This document shows positions 18,164-26,340 of a stretch of 64,000 nucleotides of DNA, piece after piece. Every line of letters starts with the position of its first letter. Position 1 is the stretch's first letter. The position numbers and the translations under genes are program-made. The stretch covers positions 1 to 64,000 of the forward strand of contig JAFXUD010000087.1 of the NCBI GenBank assembly GCA_017535315.1, read 5' to 3'. The notes under the pieces are model-generated. The model worked only from the letters and a program-made list of their open reading frames with translations. It had not been told where the DNA came from and made no database searches. The DNA is from Victivallales bacterium. Lineage in GTDB: Bacteria; Verrucomicrobiota; Lentisphaeria; Oligosphaerales; Oligosphaeraceae.

Positions 18164-18595
18164 ATGCGCTACCTCTTTCTTGTCCTCCTTGCATTGCTTT
18201 GTGGTTGCGTTGCCACTAGACCAGGCACATCATCCAAGAAGCCTATGCCTCTCACACGCGAGGCTCACCCGCGGCATAACCAAAAGCGTTGGCTGAACCA
18301 GCGCGAGGCTATCAACAATGTGGTTGCATTTGTGGAATATGCCAAGTATGCATCACGCCGTCCGCAGGCACTTCGCGATTATGCGCTCTATGTCCGTGTC
18401 ACATATGCCGATGTCTCAATGGGTGGCAACGACGTGGATGCTGGTGTTCGCGCCTTGAATTACATTCATAAGATTCATCTGGATTGCGGCGGTTCAGGTA
18501 AATTGTGGAAGGATGTTCTGGATTTGTCCAGGATATTAGGTAATAGTAGCGACAAACAGCCTAATGGTCTGGAGCCTCCACCTGATTACAAATGA
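18164..18595 (+). CDS. small lipoprotein of unknown function
   Basis: A 143-residue protein with a type II signal peptide: MRYLFLVLLALLCGC, where LCGC is a lipobox and the Cys at about residue 15 would be lipidated. The rest is a basic, mostly helical domain without motifs that I recognise. The ATG at 18164 is chosen because it begins the signal peptide and lies beyond the terminator. Its stop codon overlaps the birA start by four bases (ATGA), so they are co-translated, although a functional link with biotin ligation is not obvious. Confidence 0.7.
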   Translation: MRYLFLVLLALLCGCVATRPGTSSKKPMPLTREAHPRHNQKRWLNQREAINNVVAFVEYAKYASRRPQALRDYALYVRVTYADVSMGGNDVDAGVRALNYIHKIHLDCGGSGKLWKDVLDLSRILGNSSDKQPNGLEPPPDYK

Positions 18596-19398
18596 ACCAG
18601 GCTATTCCAGACATCACCGCCGACGTTCTGGCAAGGCAGCTAACAACCAAGGCCATCGGTCGTTCGCTTCTCACATTGGATTCAACGGAATCCACCAACC
18701 TGACGGCTGTCGAGCTGGCTTCTACTTCTCTTCATGGTCTGGTTGTGGTTGCCGACCACCAAACAGGCGGACGCGGGCGCAATGGACGTGCATGGTTCTC
18801 TCCGCCGCAGCGCAATCTCTATTTCAGTATCCTGCTGAAACCTCCATCCCCGCCAGCCATTGTGCCACAGCTATCCATCGTCGCGGCCCTCTCGATGCAT
18901 ACCGCTCTGTTGTCACTCTTTCCACAACTGCCCGTTGCGGTCAAGTGGCCCAATGACATCTGGATTGACGGACGAAAGGCATGCGGCATTCTCTGCACCA
19001 TGTCCGCCATTGGCAACACCACGGAATATGCCGTGCTTGGACTTGGCCTGAACATCAACACCACCCTTGATGAGTTGCCTCCTGAGTTGCACGGCACAGC
19101 AACCTCCCTGTGCATCGCCAGCGGGCATCCATGTGATCGTTGCCAAGTTCTCGCCACTTTCCTAAACACTTTCGAGCAGGACTACACCCAGTGGCTTGCC
19201 GCTGCCTCACTGGCTCCCTTCATGCCTCGCTGGAGTCAGGCTTCCCTGCTGGACGGCCACCCCGTCACCGCTGAACACGGCCATGCCATCATCGCAGGAA
19301 CCGCCCGCGGCATCACACCAGAAGGCCAGCTACGGCTGGAAACCAACGGCACCATCACTCTCATTTCCGCAGGTGACGTGGCCCGCCTCCGCCTTTAA
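18592..19398 (+). CDS. birA: biotin--[acetyl-CoA-carboxylase] ligase
   Basis: A 268-residue biotin protein ligase. It has the biotinyl-AMP loop GGRGRNGRAW (about residues 59-68), the KWPND motif (about 118-122) and a C-terminal small beta domain ending in VARLRL. It attaches biotin to the carboxyl-carrier protein of acetyl-CoA carboxylase. No N-terminal helix-turn-helix is present, so it is a class I ligase that does not act as a repressor, unlike E. coli BirA. It is translationally coupled to the lipoprotein gene upstream and is followed, 14 bases on, by the RAYT gene. Confidence 0.93.
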   Translation: MNQAIPDITADVLARQLTTKAIGRSLLTLDSTESTNLTAVELASTSLHGLVVVADHQTGGRGRNGRAWFSPPQRNLYFSILLKPPSPPAIVPQLSIVAALSMHTALLSLFPQLPVAVKWPNDIWIDGRKACGILCTMSAIGNTTEYAVLGLGLNINTTLDELPPELHGTATSLCIASGHPCDRCQVLATFLNTFEQDYTQWLAAASLAPFMPRWSQASLLDGHPVTAEHGHAIIAGTARGITPEGQLRLETNGTITLISAGDVARLRL

Positions 19399-19412
19399 GC
19401 GATGGAGATGCC

Positions 19413-20606
19413 ATGAAACTGCTTTTTTCAAGACAAGGGCGACAGTTCTTTTTCTTCACCTTTTGCATTGAAGGAAGACAGCCCCTGCTCTCGCATCTGG
19501 AGCCAGGCCCCGCTCCCAAAGTCACAACAGGGGGCGCAGCCCCCCGTCCTTTGGATGCCATTCCCCTAGGCTGCGCAGGGGGCGCGGGGGGCGCAGCCCC
19601 CCGTCCGTTGGATGCCATTCCCCTAGGCTGCGCAGGGGGCGCGGAGGGCGCAGCCCCCCGTCCTTTGGATGCCATTCCCCTAGGCTGCGCAGGGGGCGCA
19701 GCCCCCCGTCCTTTGGATGCCATTCCCCTAGGCTGCGCAGGGGGCGCGGGGGGCGCAGCCCCCCGTCCTTTGGATGGCGGTGGCAATGAGCTAGCTCATG
19801 CAGTGTTGCACCCACCTGGGGAAGCGGTACTGCGGTGGCTTCTAGCCCTTCACCGTTCCAATCCAGCCCTCACGCTTTCCAATCGCGTGATCATGCCTGA
19901 CCACGTCCATTTCGTGCTCATCGTGGATTTCGACCGCGATCCAACTTTCGACCTCATCTCCTTTTCCCAGCGGTTCAGGAATGAGGCAGGAATGGGCACC
20001 ACGCCAATCTTCCGCTGGGAGCAGGATTTCTGGCTTGTGCTTTCTTTTTCACAGAGGCAGCTCGCAGCCATCCGCCGCTACATCCGCGGCAACCCAGCTC
20101 GGGCACTATGGAAAAAGGCACATCCAAACCGCTTCCAAGTGCTGGAGGGCATCCGCCATCCATCGCTCGATACGACACTTTATTGGAGCGCGGTGGGCGA
20201 TGCGACCCTGCTGGCCTCACCATTTCGCTTCCCTGTACGCCTCACCCGCAAAATCCCCGTGGAAGGCCAAGAGGAATCCATCGCTGAGGCCGTGGAACGC
20301 ACCCACTACGGAATGATTCCCGTATGTGGCTTCATCTCGCCTGCTGAACACGAATTGGAACGCCGACTACGCGACGAACCAGTAGCACGCTGGATTAAAA
20401 CAGTGCCTCATGGCCTCAAGCCTGGCTATGATCCTTCGCTGGAAGATAGCCACGCTATAGCCGAAGGAAGGCTACTGCTCCTCTCTTCTTTCCCCCCTGA
20501 AATACCAGTTTCACCCATCTCCCGCGAAAACTGCGAAATCATGAACAGCCGCATCATCGCCCTCTGCGGTGAAGCCGCCCAGCCTATAATAACCAGCCGA
20601 TTATAG
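19413..20606 (+). CDS. REP-associated tyrosine transposase (RAYT) with in-frame REP array
   Basis: A 397-residue Y1/HUH-type transposase related to IS200 TnpA. MPDHVHFVL (about residues 161-169) gives the HUH pair His164 and His166, and RRYIRGNP near residues 221-228 gives the candidate catalytic Tyr223. The N-terminal strand RQFFFFTFCIEGRQPLL is typical. Between that strand and the next helix, residues about 39-121 are encoded by five copies of the G-rich REP repeat, giving the periodic peptide APRPLDAIPLGCAGGAGG. The C-terminal 120 residues are an extra domain that I do not recognise. RAYTs act on REP hairpins; here the enzyme carries them, and inverted REPs begin one base after its stop codon. 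Confidence 0.85.
   Translation: MKLLFSRQGRQFFFFTFCIEGRQPLLSHLEPGPAPKVTTGGAAPRPLDAIPLGCAGGAGGAAPRPLDAIPLGCAGGAEGAAPRPLDAIPLGCAGGAAPRPLDAIPLGCAGGAGGAAPRPLDGGGNELAHAVLHPPGEAVLRWLLALHRSNPALTLSNRVIMPDHVHFVLIVDFDRDPTFDLISFSQRFRNEAGMGTTPIFRWEQDFWLVLSFSQRQLAAIRRYIRGNPARALWKKAHPNRFQVLEGIRHPSLDTTLYWSAVGDATLLASPFRFPVRLTRKIPVEGQEESIAEAVERTHYGMIPVCGFISPAEHELERRLRDEPVARWIKTVPHGLKPGYDPSLEDSHAIAEGRLLLLSSFPPEIPVSPISRENCEIMNSRIIALCGEAAQPIITSRL
19528..19775. repeat. five REP cores inside the transposase reading frame
   Basis: Cores GTCCTTTGG (second copy GTCCGTTGG) begin at 19546, 19603, 19660, 19708 and 19765, spaced 57, 57, 48 and 57 bases. Each follows a GGGGGC-GCA-GCCCCC type stem and, except the last, precedes a linker ATGCCATTCCCCTAGGCTGC. 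All spacings are multiples of three, so the frame is kept, unlike the arrays at 1-362 and 5430-5690. Confidence 0.9.
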
Positions 20607-20752
20607 CCAAAGGACGGGGGGCTTTGCCCCCCGCGCCCCCTATAACACCTAGGGGCGCGGGGGCGCAGCCCCCGTCCCTTGGAAGAGCCGCGCCCATACC
20701 ACCTGGGGGGCGCGGGGGCGCAAGCCCCCGTCCCTTGGAAGAGCCGCGCCCA
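20607..20752. repeat. inverted REP pair (BIME-like) plus a further direct copy
   Basis: CCAAAGGAC at 20607 begins a REP in reverse orientation immediately after the transposase stop. It faces a forward copy that ends GTCCCTTGG at 20682, the two separated by TATAACACCTA. A second forward copy ends at 20738. Both forward copies are followed by AAGAGCCGCGCCCA. Head-to-head REPs of this sort are the classical BIME arrangement found next to RAYT genes. Confidence 0.85.
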
Positions 20753-20777
20753 CCAATACAACCTAATAGGAAGAAAA

Positions 20778-23315
20778 ATGAAAACACCTAAAATCACACT
20801 CCTTTTCTGCCTCTGTTTCCTAGCCTCAGCCCTTTTCGCGCAAGCAGCGTCCTGCAAAATCACGCTTTGCGGGAAGTTGCTCACGGCGGCCAGCCATCTC
20901 ATTGTCACGCCCGTGAAGCCCACGCCATCCGAGGTCTTTGCAGCTGAGGAGCTACGCAACCACCTGGCCAAGATGACAGGCGAGACGCTTGCCATCACCG
21001 CAGAAGGCACGCAGGATGGCAGAAGCCCGCTCTTCGTGGGGAAATGCACGAGCCTGCCCATGCAGGTCGATTGGCAGAAGCTTGGGTTGGAGGGCATCCA
21101 TATCGAAACAGCAGACAATGCCCTCGTACTTGCGGGCGGACAGCGCGGCGTCCTCTATGCTGTCTATACCTTCCTAGAGGACTATCTCGACTGTCGCTGG
21201 TTTGCCACCGACTGCATCCGCATCCCAGACAGCGGTGAAAAGCACATCGATACCATCCGTAAAGTCTATGTACCCCCGCTGGAGTACCGCAACACGGACT
21301 ATCTCTGCCACAGGGATCCCGAGTTTGCCGTGCGCAACAAGTACAACGGCTACAGCGTCAAGGCGTTCCATCCGAAATGGGGTGGCATCGTCAAGTACAG
21401 GGGCTTCGTTCACACCTTCAACAGCCTGGTGCCCCCAGAGAAATACGGCAAGGAGCATCCTGAATACTACTCGGAAATCAACGGTGTTCGCGTCACGGAA
21501 CGCTCGCAGCTCTGCCTGACCAACCCTGATGTGCTGCGTATTGCCACGGCGCAAGTGCGTGAATGGATGAAAACCTCACCCGACGCCACCATCTTCAGCG
21601 TCTCCCAAAACGACTGGCGCAATTACTGCACCTGCAAAAACTGCACTGCCATCGCGGAGCGCGAAGGTAGCCAGATCGGGCCAATTCTGGAGTTTGTCAA
21701 TGCCATTGCACGCGCTGTACGCGATGAATTTCCTGACAAGATAGTCGATACTCTTGCGTACCACTACAGCCGCAAGCCGCCCAAATACCTGAAGCCCGAA
21801 CCGAATGTCGCCATCCGCCTCTGCTCCATAGAGTGCTGCTTCGCACATCCTTTGGAAACCTGTGAGTTCAACAAGAGTTTCGTGGAGGACATCGTCGGCT
21901 GGTCGAAGATATGCAACCGTCTCCACATCTGGGACTATGTCATCAACTACCACCATAACATCCAACCCTTCACAAACCTGCGGGTACTCCGTCCCAACAT
22001 CCAGTTCTTCATCAAGCACGGCGTCACAGGCATCTATGAGGAGGCCAACTACTACAGCCTCGGCGCGGAACTGGCCGAACTCCGCTCCTACATGATGGGC
22101 AAATTCCTCTGGGATCCCGATTACGATGAAAAGAAGGCACTCACGGAGTTCGTGGAAGCCTACTATGGTGCAGCCTCCCCATTCATCCAGGAGTATCTGC
22201 ACCTCGTCCATCACCAGGTTTGCGACGTGCAAAACACCCATCTGACCATCAACCTGCATCCTGCCAAGTACCTGAGCAATCCTACTATGCTTGCAGAGGC
22301 GAAAAAGCTGTTTGACCAGGCGGAGACTGCCGTTACTGGAGATGAAACTCTCTTCTTCCGCGTCAAGCTTGCCCGCCTCCCCATCATCTACACCGAAGTC
22401 ACTCTGACCCAAAATGCGCTGAAATACGAGAATGGCACCCTCGTTAACCAGAAGAGTAACATGACTGGCCTTGTCGATGAGTTTAACGCCATCGCCACCA
22501 AGGCAGGTATGACGCGTGTCGCGGAAAACCACAATGCAACCCTGGAGAACTGGGTTCGCGCAAACAAGATCGGTGTGAATCCGCTTGCCGTGAAAACCAT
22601 TGGGAATCCCTTCATCAGGCTTGATGTCATCCCCGCCCTTGGTGGACGCATTTGGCGTGCCTACGACATCGTCTCCAGCCGTGACCTCGTCAAGATAGAA
22701 GGCGACAACAAGGCAGGCTATAGTCCTTCGGTGCACGGCATTGAGGGGTATGCGTCATCCGCATACCGCGGTCCAGGCGCAACCGATGCCTTCACCGTCC
22801 GTAAAGAAGGGTATGATTTTCTGGAAATGGAGTGCGTCTTCAAGGACGGTGTCACCCTTACCCGCAGAATCGAGCTAATTCCAGGTAAGGCTGCGTTCAA
22901 AATCACCCAGAGCATCACGAGCGACAGACGCGTCAAAGGGCGTGCTACGCGCCTGCACCCCTGCTTTGCCGTACACGACACCAACCAGATTGAAATTCAT
23001 GCGAAAATCAAAGGCAAATGGCAAATGTTTGACCTTGCACGCCCAGAAGCTCCGCAGGGCGAGTACGAAATATGGTTCAATGAAAACGACAACCGCATTG
23101 ACGGCACCTGGGCCGTCCTTGACAAGACCAGCGACACCATCCTCCTCAATACCTTCACTGATACCACCGACTTCTGCTACCTCAACTGGAACGGCAAGGA
23201 CAGGCGCATCAATCTCGAACAGTGGGGAAAGACCGTCGATTTGGAGCCAGGGAAAACCTCCACCATCGAAACCACCTACGAACTTATCCCCCTTTCACGT
23301 GCCCCGTGGAAGTAA
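20778..23315 (+). CDS. secreted DUF4838-domain protein, glycosidase-like
   Basis: An 845-residue exported protein with a signal peptide at the N-terminus (MKTPKITLLFCLCFLASALF). The first about 150 residues resemble the alpha-glucuronidase-type N-terminal domain (HLAKMTGETL, GGQRGVLYAVYTFLED). The middle matches the DUF4838 family, with FSVSQNDW, a CTCKNCTAI cysteine pair and YHYSRKPPK. The C-terminal 220 residues look like a beta-sandwich of mutarotase or lyase type. DUF4838 proteins lie in polysaccharide-use loci of Bacteroidetes and PVC bacteria, but the substrate is not known. The ATG at 20778 follows ATAGGAAG and begins the signal peptide; the frame is open upstream only through REP sequence. 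Confidence 0.75.
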   Translation: MKTPKITLLFCLCFLASALFAQAASCKITLCGKLLTAASHLIVTPVKPTPSEVFAAEELRNHLAKMTGETLAITAEGTQDGRSPLFVGKCTSLPMQVDWQKLGLEGIHIETADNALVLAGGQRGVLYAVYTFLEDYLDCRWFATDCIRIPDSGEKHIDTIRKVYVPPLEYRNTDYLCHRDPEFAVRNKYNGYSVKAFHPKWGGIVKYRGFVHTFNSLVPPEKYGKEHPEYYSEINGVRVTERSQLCLTNPDVLRIATAQVREWMKTSPDATIFSVSQNDWRNYCTCKNCTAIAEREGSQIGPILEFVNAIARAVRDEFPDKIVDTLAYHYSRKPPKYLKPEPNVAIRLCSIECCFAHPLETCEFNKSFVEDIVGWSKICNRLHIWDYVINYHHNIQPFTNLRVLRPNIQFFIKHGVTGIYEEANYYSLGAELAELRSYMMGKFLWDPDYDEKKALTEFVEAYYGAASPFIQEYLHLVHHQVCDVQNTHLTINLHPAKYLSNPTMLAEAKKLFDQAETAVTGDETLFFRVKLARLPIIYTEVTLTQNALKYENGTLVNQKSNMTGLVDEFNAIATKAGMTRVAENHNATLENWVRANKIGVNPLAVKTIGNPFIRLDVIPALGGRIWRAYDIVSSRDLVKIEGDNKAGYSPSVHGIEGYASSAYRGPGATDAFTVRKEGYDFLEMECVFKDGVTLTRRIELIPGKAAFKITQSITSDRRVKGRATRLHPCFAVHDTNQIEIHAKIKGKWQMFDLARPEAPQGEYEIWFNENDNRIDGTWAVLDKTSDTILLNTFTDTTDFCYLNWNGKDRRINLEQWGKTVDLEPGKTSTIETTYELIPLSRAPWK

Positions 23316-23348
23316 CCGCTTAAAGCAGTACTATCTTAAGGCTCAATT

Positions 23349-23915
23349 ATGCAGAACATACTGGTTTATCTCGGGGCAACAATGCCCGCCGACGGCTCCT
23401 ACACGCAGGCCGTGCAGGAGCTTGGCAAGGGGCTTGCCAAACACGGCTACACGTTGGTTTTCGGTGGCTCCAAGGAGGGGACGATGACCGTCCTCGCGGA
23501 CGCTGTACTGAACAACGATGGCAAGGCCATCGGCGTCTTCACCAAAGCGCTTCCAATGAATCTGCTCTATCCAGGTCTGACACAGACCATTATGACAGAG
23601 GATTTTCTTGAGCGCAAAAAGGAGATGTTCCGCCTGGCGGACGTTATCATCGCCATGCCTGGCAGCTTCGGCACATGGGACGAGCTCTTTGACGCCCTGG
23701 AGCGCATCAAGGTCGAAATAATCCACCATCGTCCAGCCAAGCCAGTCGCCGTGCTGAATCTCAACGGCTACTATGACGGCGTGGTTACTCTCCTTCAGCG
23801 CTCCATCCAGGAAGGCTATACAACAAAACGCTACGCGAATCTGCTCCATTCAGCTTCAACAGTCGGTGAGTTGTTCGATTGGCTTCAAGCCAACGTGGAT
23901 TCATCCAGAAAATAG
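23349..23915 (+). CDS. LOG-family (lysine decarboxylase-like) protein
   Basis: A 188-residue protein of the Rossmann-like LOG family, whose characterised members are nucleoside-5'-monophosphate phosphoribohydrolases. LVFGGSKEGTM and PGSFGTWDE (about residues 105-113) correspond to the family's GGGxxGLM and PGGxGTxxE motifs; the second Gly of the latter is Ser here. MKIL-type opening and full length agree with the family. Neighbours give no clear role. Confidence 0.85.
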   Translation: MQNILVYLGATMPADGSYTQAVQELGKGLAKHGYTLVFGGSKEGTMTVLADAVLNNDGKAIGVFTKALPMNLLYPGLTQTIMTEDFLERKKEMFRLADVIIAMPGSFGTWDELFDALERIKVEIIHHRPAKPVAVLNLNGYYDGVVTLLQRSIQEGYTTKRYANLLHSASTVGELFDWLQANVDSSRK

Positions 23916-23959
23916 AGGCAATGATAATCGAATCAAAGCCGTTTTTGTAGGGTAATATC

Positions 23960-24772
23960 ATGTATAAAAGAATAAAAGCAAAGGTATTTGAGATCATTCA
24001 GCCTGCAGAGAATGGAAAGATAGCCAGTCGCATATTTGACTACTGTATCATGTCCCTCATCGCCCTCTGCATCTTGAGTATATTTGCCGTAACTTTCGAC
24101 CTTCCAGCCAAGGTTGCCAGGCTATTAAAAATCATTGATAGAATAAGCGTGATTGTCTTTACCATTGAATATCTGCTGCGTATTTGGACCTCTGACCTCC
24201 TTTATCCAGAAGATAATAGATTATGCGCTCTGAGAAAATACCTTTTTTCTGGAATGGCCATCATTGACCTATTGGCTATTATTCCATTCAATCGTCTGGC
24301 GTTCTTCCCTGTCAGGTTAACTGCCTTACGTGCTTTTCGCCTTGTCAGAATCCTGCGAATATTCAAACTTAACCGCTATTCGGATTCCCTGACTTCCATC
24401 AGTGCAGTTTTCAAGAGCAAGGCAAAAGACATTGTTACATCCATCTTTGTGGTGTTTCTATTGCTGATTATCGCTTCGCTGCTTATTTATTTTGCAGAAC
24501 ACGATGCACAGCCTGACAAGTTCAAAAATGCCTTTTCTGGACTTTGGTGGGCGGTCGCAACGCTCACCACTGTCGGATATGGCGACATTTACCCCGTGAC
24601 AGTCATCGGTCGCGTCATTGGCGCAATCAGCGCCATCCTGGGCATCGGCATGGTTGCCATCCCGACTGGCATTATCAGCTCAGGCTTTATGGAACATCTC
24701 CAAGCTAAAAACAACAAAGAAAACAAAGAGGAAATCACATACTGCCCGCACTGCGGGAAAAAGCTGAAATAA
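23960..24772 (+). CDS. voltage-gated potassium channel (ion transport family)
   Basis: A 270-residue membrane protein with six predicted helices. Helix S4 carries regularly spaced arginines (RLTALRAFRLVRILRIFKL, about residues 113-131), and the selectivity filter TTVGYGD is at about 203-209. These mark a Kv-type tetrameric potassium channel. The C-terminal tail is charged and ends in CPHCGKKLK, a half zinc-ribbon knuckle; four such tails in a tetramer could bind metal together, which is inference. It stands alone between LOG and esterase genes. Confidence 0.9.
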   Translation: MYKRIKAKVFEIIQPAENGKIASRIFDYCIMSLIALCILSIFAVTFDLPAKVARLLKIIDRISVIVFTIEYLLRIWTSDLLYPEDNRLCALRKYLFSGMAIIDLLAIIPFNRLAFFPVRLTALRAFRLVRILRIFKLNRYSDSLTSISAVFKSKAKDIVTSIFVVFLLLIIASLLIYFAEHDAQPDKFKNAFSGLWWAVATLTTVGYGDIYPVTVIGRVIGAISAILGIGMVAIPTGIISSGFMEHLQAKNNKENKEEITYCPHCGKKLK

Positions 24773-24821
24773 TCGTGATAAAACGCAGCTTGTAAAAGAC
24801 GTTTTTATAGTCTTGTCGCGC

Positions 24822-24851
24822 TTGCAATCTGCTTACAATGAACCATATTAT
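24822..24851 (+). promoter_or_regulatory. candidate promoter for the esterase-deacetylase gene
   Basis: TTGCAA (24822-24827) and TATTAT (24846-24851) are 18 bases apart, 43 bases before the ATG at 24894. AGAAGAAACG just upstream of the start is a weak ribosome-binding site. Confidence 0.4.
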
Positions 24852-24893
24852 CACTGTATATGCCCCACCGACTAAGACAACCAGAAGAAACGA

Positions 24894-26339
24894 ATGATTA
24901 CCACTGAGACAATGCCGCTTTGGAAGGATGTGGATGCATCTATCAGTTTGACGCGCTACATCCGCGAAGACACCGTTGACAGACCCGTAATGCTGGTTGT
25001 GCCAGGGGGTGGATACGCTTGCGTATGCCGTTCGACGGAAGGGACGCCCATCGCGGAGCGCTTTGCCAGCCTGGGCTTTCAGGCCTTCATCCTGAACTAC
25101 CGCGTCGCACCAGAACGCTTTCCAAAGCCACAGCAGGACATCTTCCGCGCCATCAAGCTAATCCGCGCCCACGCAAAGGAATGGCACGTGCTCAAAGACA
25201 ACATCGCAGTAATCGGCTTTTCCGCAGGCGGGCACCTCTGCATCTCTGCAGGCCTTCTGTATGACGAGGTGGATGCCAGCGCGGGGGATGCAGCCGATGC
25301 CGAATCGGCGCGTCCCGATGCGGTGCTCTCCGCCTACCCCGTCGTCACCTTCCTAGGCAAAGGCCATTTCGGCAGCGGCAAAAACCTGCTCGGCGATGAA
25401 TACGAGGCCCGCAAGGCGGAGTTTTCGCTGGAGACGCGCGTGAACGAAAACACGCCACCCACATTTCTGTGGCATACAGTGGAGGACAAAGTGGTACCGC
25501 TGGAGAACAGTCTGCTCTATCTCGACGCCATGACCAAGCAAAAACGTCCCTGCGAACTGCACGTCTTTCAAAAGGGCGCACACGGCCAACAGCTTGGCTA
25601 TGGCAACGAAGACATCGCGGGCTGGCCTGAGCAGGCCGTCAAGTTCCTCAAGGTCATCTGCGGCTTCAAGTTTCCCCACAAGCACACAGGCAAGACCATC
25701 ATCCTCACCTTCGACGATGCCTGCAAGAACCACGTCAAAACCGTGGCACCGCTTCTGCTCAAATACGGCTTCGGCGCCACCTTCTTCATCTGCCGCTTCA
25801 GCGATGAATGGCGCAGCCAGCACGCCGACACCCTGATGGACGAAAACGACCTGCGCCTCCTCCACAAATGGGGCTTCGAGATAGGTAACCACAGTTGGAA
25901 CCACCTCAACATGGCAAAGCTGACACCAGAAGCGGTCGAGGCAGAAATCACCGCCATCAACCAGCTTCTCATCAGCGCGGGCCTGCCGACGCCTGTCAGC
26001 TTCGCCTACCCAGGCGGCCCCTACTGCGAAAACTTGAACGACGCGCTGACGCGCTTCGACTTCCGCTATGCGCGCACCACCGAAAAGCGTCCGTGGAATC
26101 CTGAAGAAGACCCCAAGTACCGCATCCCCGCCATTCCCATCAGCGGGACGGACACCCAGCCCTTTATGGATGCCGTTGCCCAGGCGGAGCCAGGCAAGCC
26201 CGTCGTGCTTGTCTTCCATGGTGTGCCAGACACCGTCCACCCCTGGGTCGATACGTCGCCAGCACTATTCGAGTTCTATATGAAGTACCTCGCGGACAAC
26301 GGCTTCGATGTCTGCGCCATGAAGGACTATCTCGCATAA
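24894..26339 (+). CDS. esterase-polysaccharide deacetylase fusion
   Basis: A 481-residue two-domain enzyme. Residues 1-255 are an alpha/beta-hydrolase of the acetyl-esterase type: oxyanion segment VPGGGY, nucleophile elbow GFSAGG (Ser about 110), Asp in EDKVVP (about 199) and His in KGAHGQQ (about 229). Residues 265-481 are a NodB-type CE4 deacetylase with TFDDA (about 272-276), metal motif HSWNH (about 333-337) and FAYPGGPY. It would remove O-acetyl and N-acetyl groups from a glycan. There is no signal peptide, so it probably works inside the cell on imported oligosaccharides. One base separates it from the next gene. Confidence 0.85.
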   Translation: MITTETMPLWKDVDASISLTRYIREDTVDRPVMLVVPGGGYACVCRSTEGTPIAERFASLGFQAFILNYRVAPERFPKPQQDIFRAIKLIRAHAKEWHVLKDNIAVIGFSAGGHLCISAGLLYDEVDASAGDAADAESARPDAVLSAYPVVTFLGKGHFGSGKNLLGDEYEARKAEFSLETRVNENTPPTFLWHTVEDKVVPLENSLLYLDAMTKQKRPCELHVFQKGAHGQQLGYGNEDIAGWPEQAVKFLKVICGFKFPHKHTGKTIILTFDDACKNHVKTVAPLLLKYGFGATFFICRFSDEWRSQHADTLMDENDLRLLHKWGFEIGNHSWNHLNMAKLTPEAVEAEITAINQLLISAGLPTPVSFAYPGGPYCENLNDALTRFDFRYARTTEKRPWNPEEDPKYRIPAIPISGTDTQPFMDAVAQAEPGKPVVLVFHGVPDTVHPWVDTSPALFEFYMKYLADNGFDVCAMKDYLA

Positions 26340-26340
26340 C

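Noticed and set aside
1-20752. The regular G-rich arrays as CRISPR
   Set aside because: The segments between cores are themselves repeated, spacing is short and variable, and no cas gene is present.
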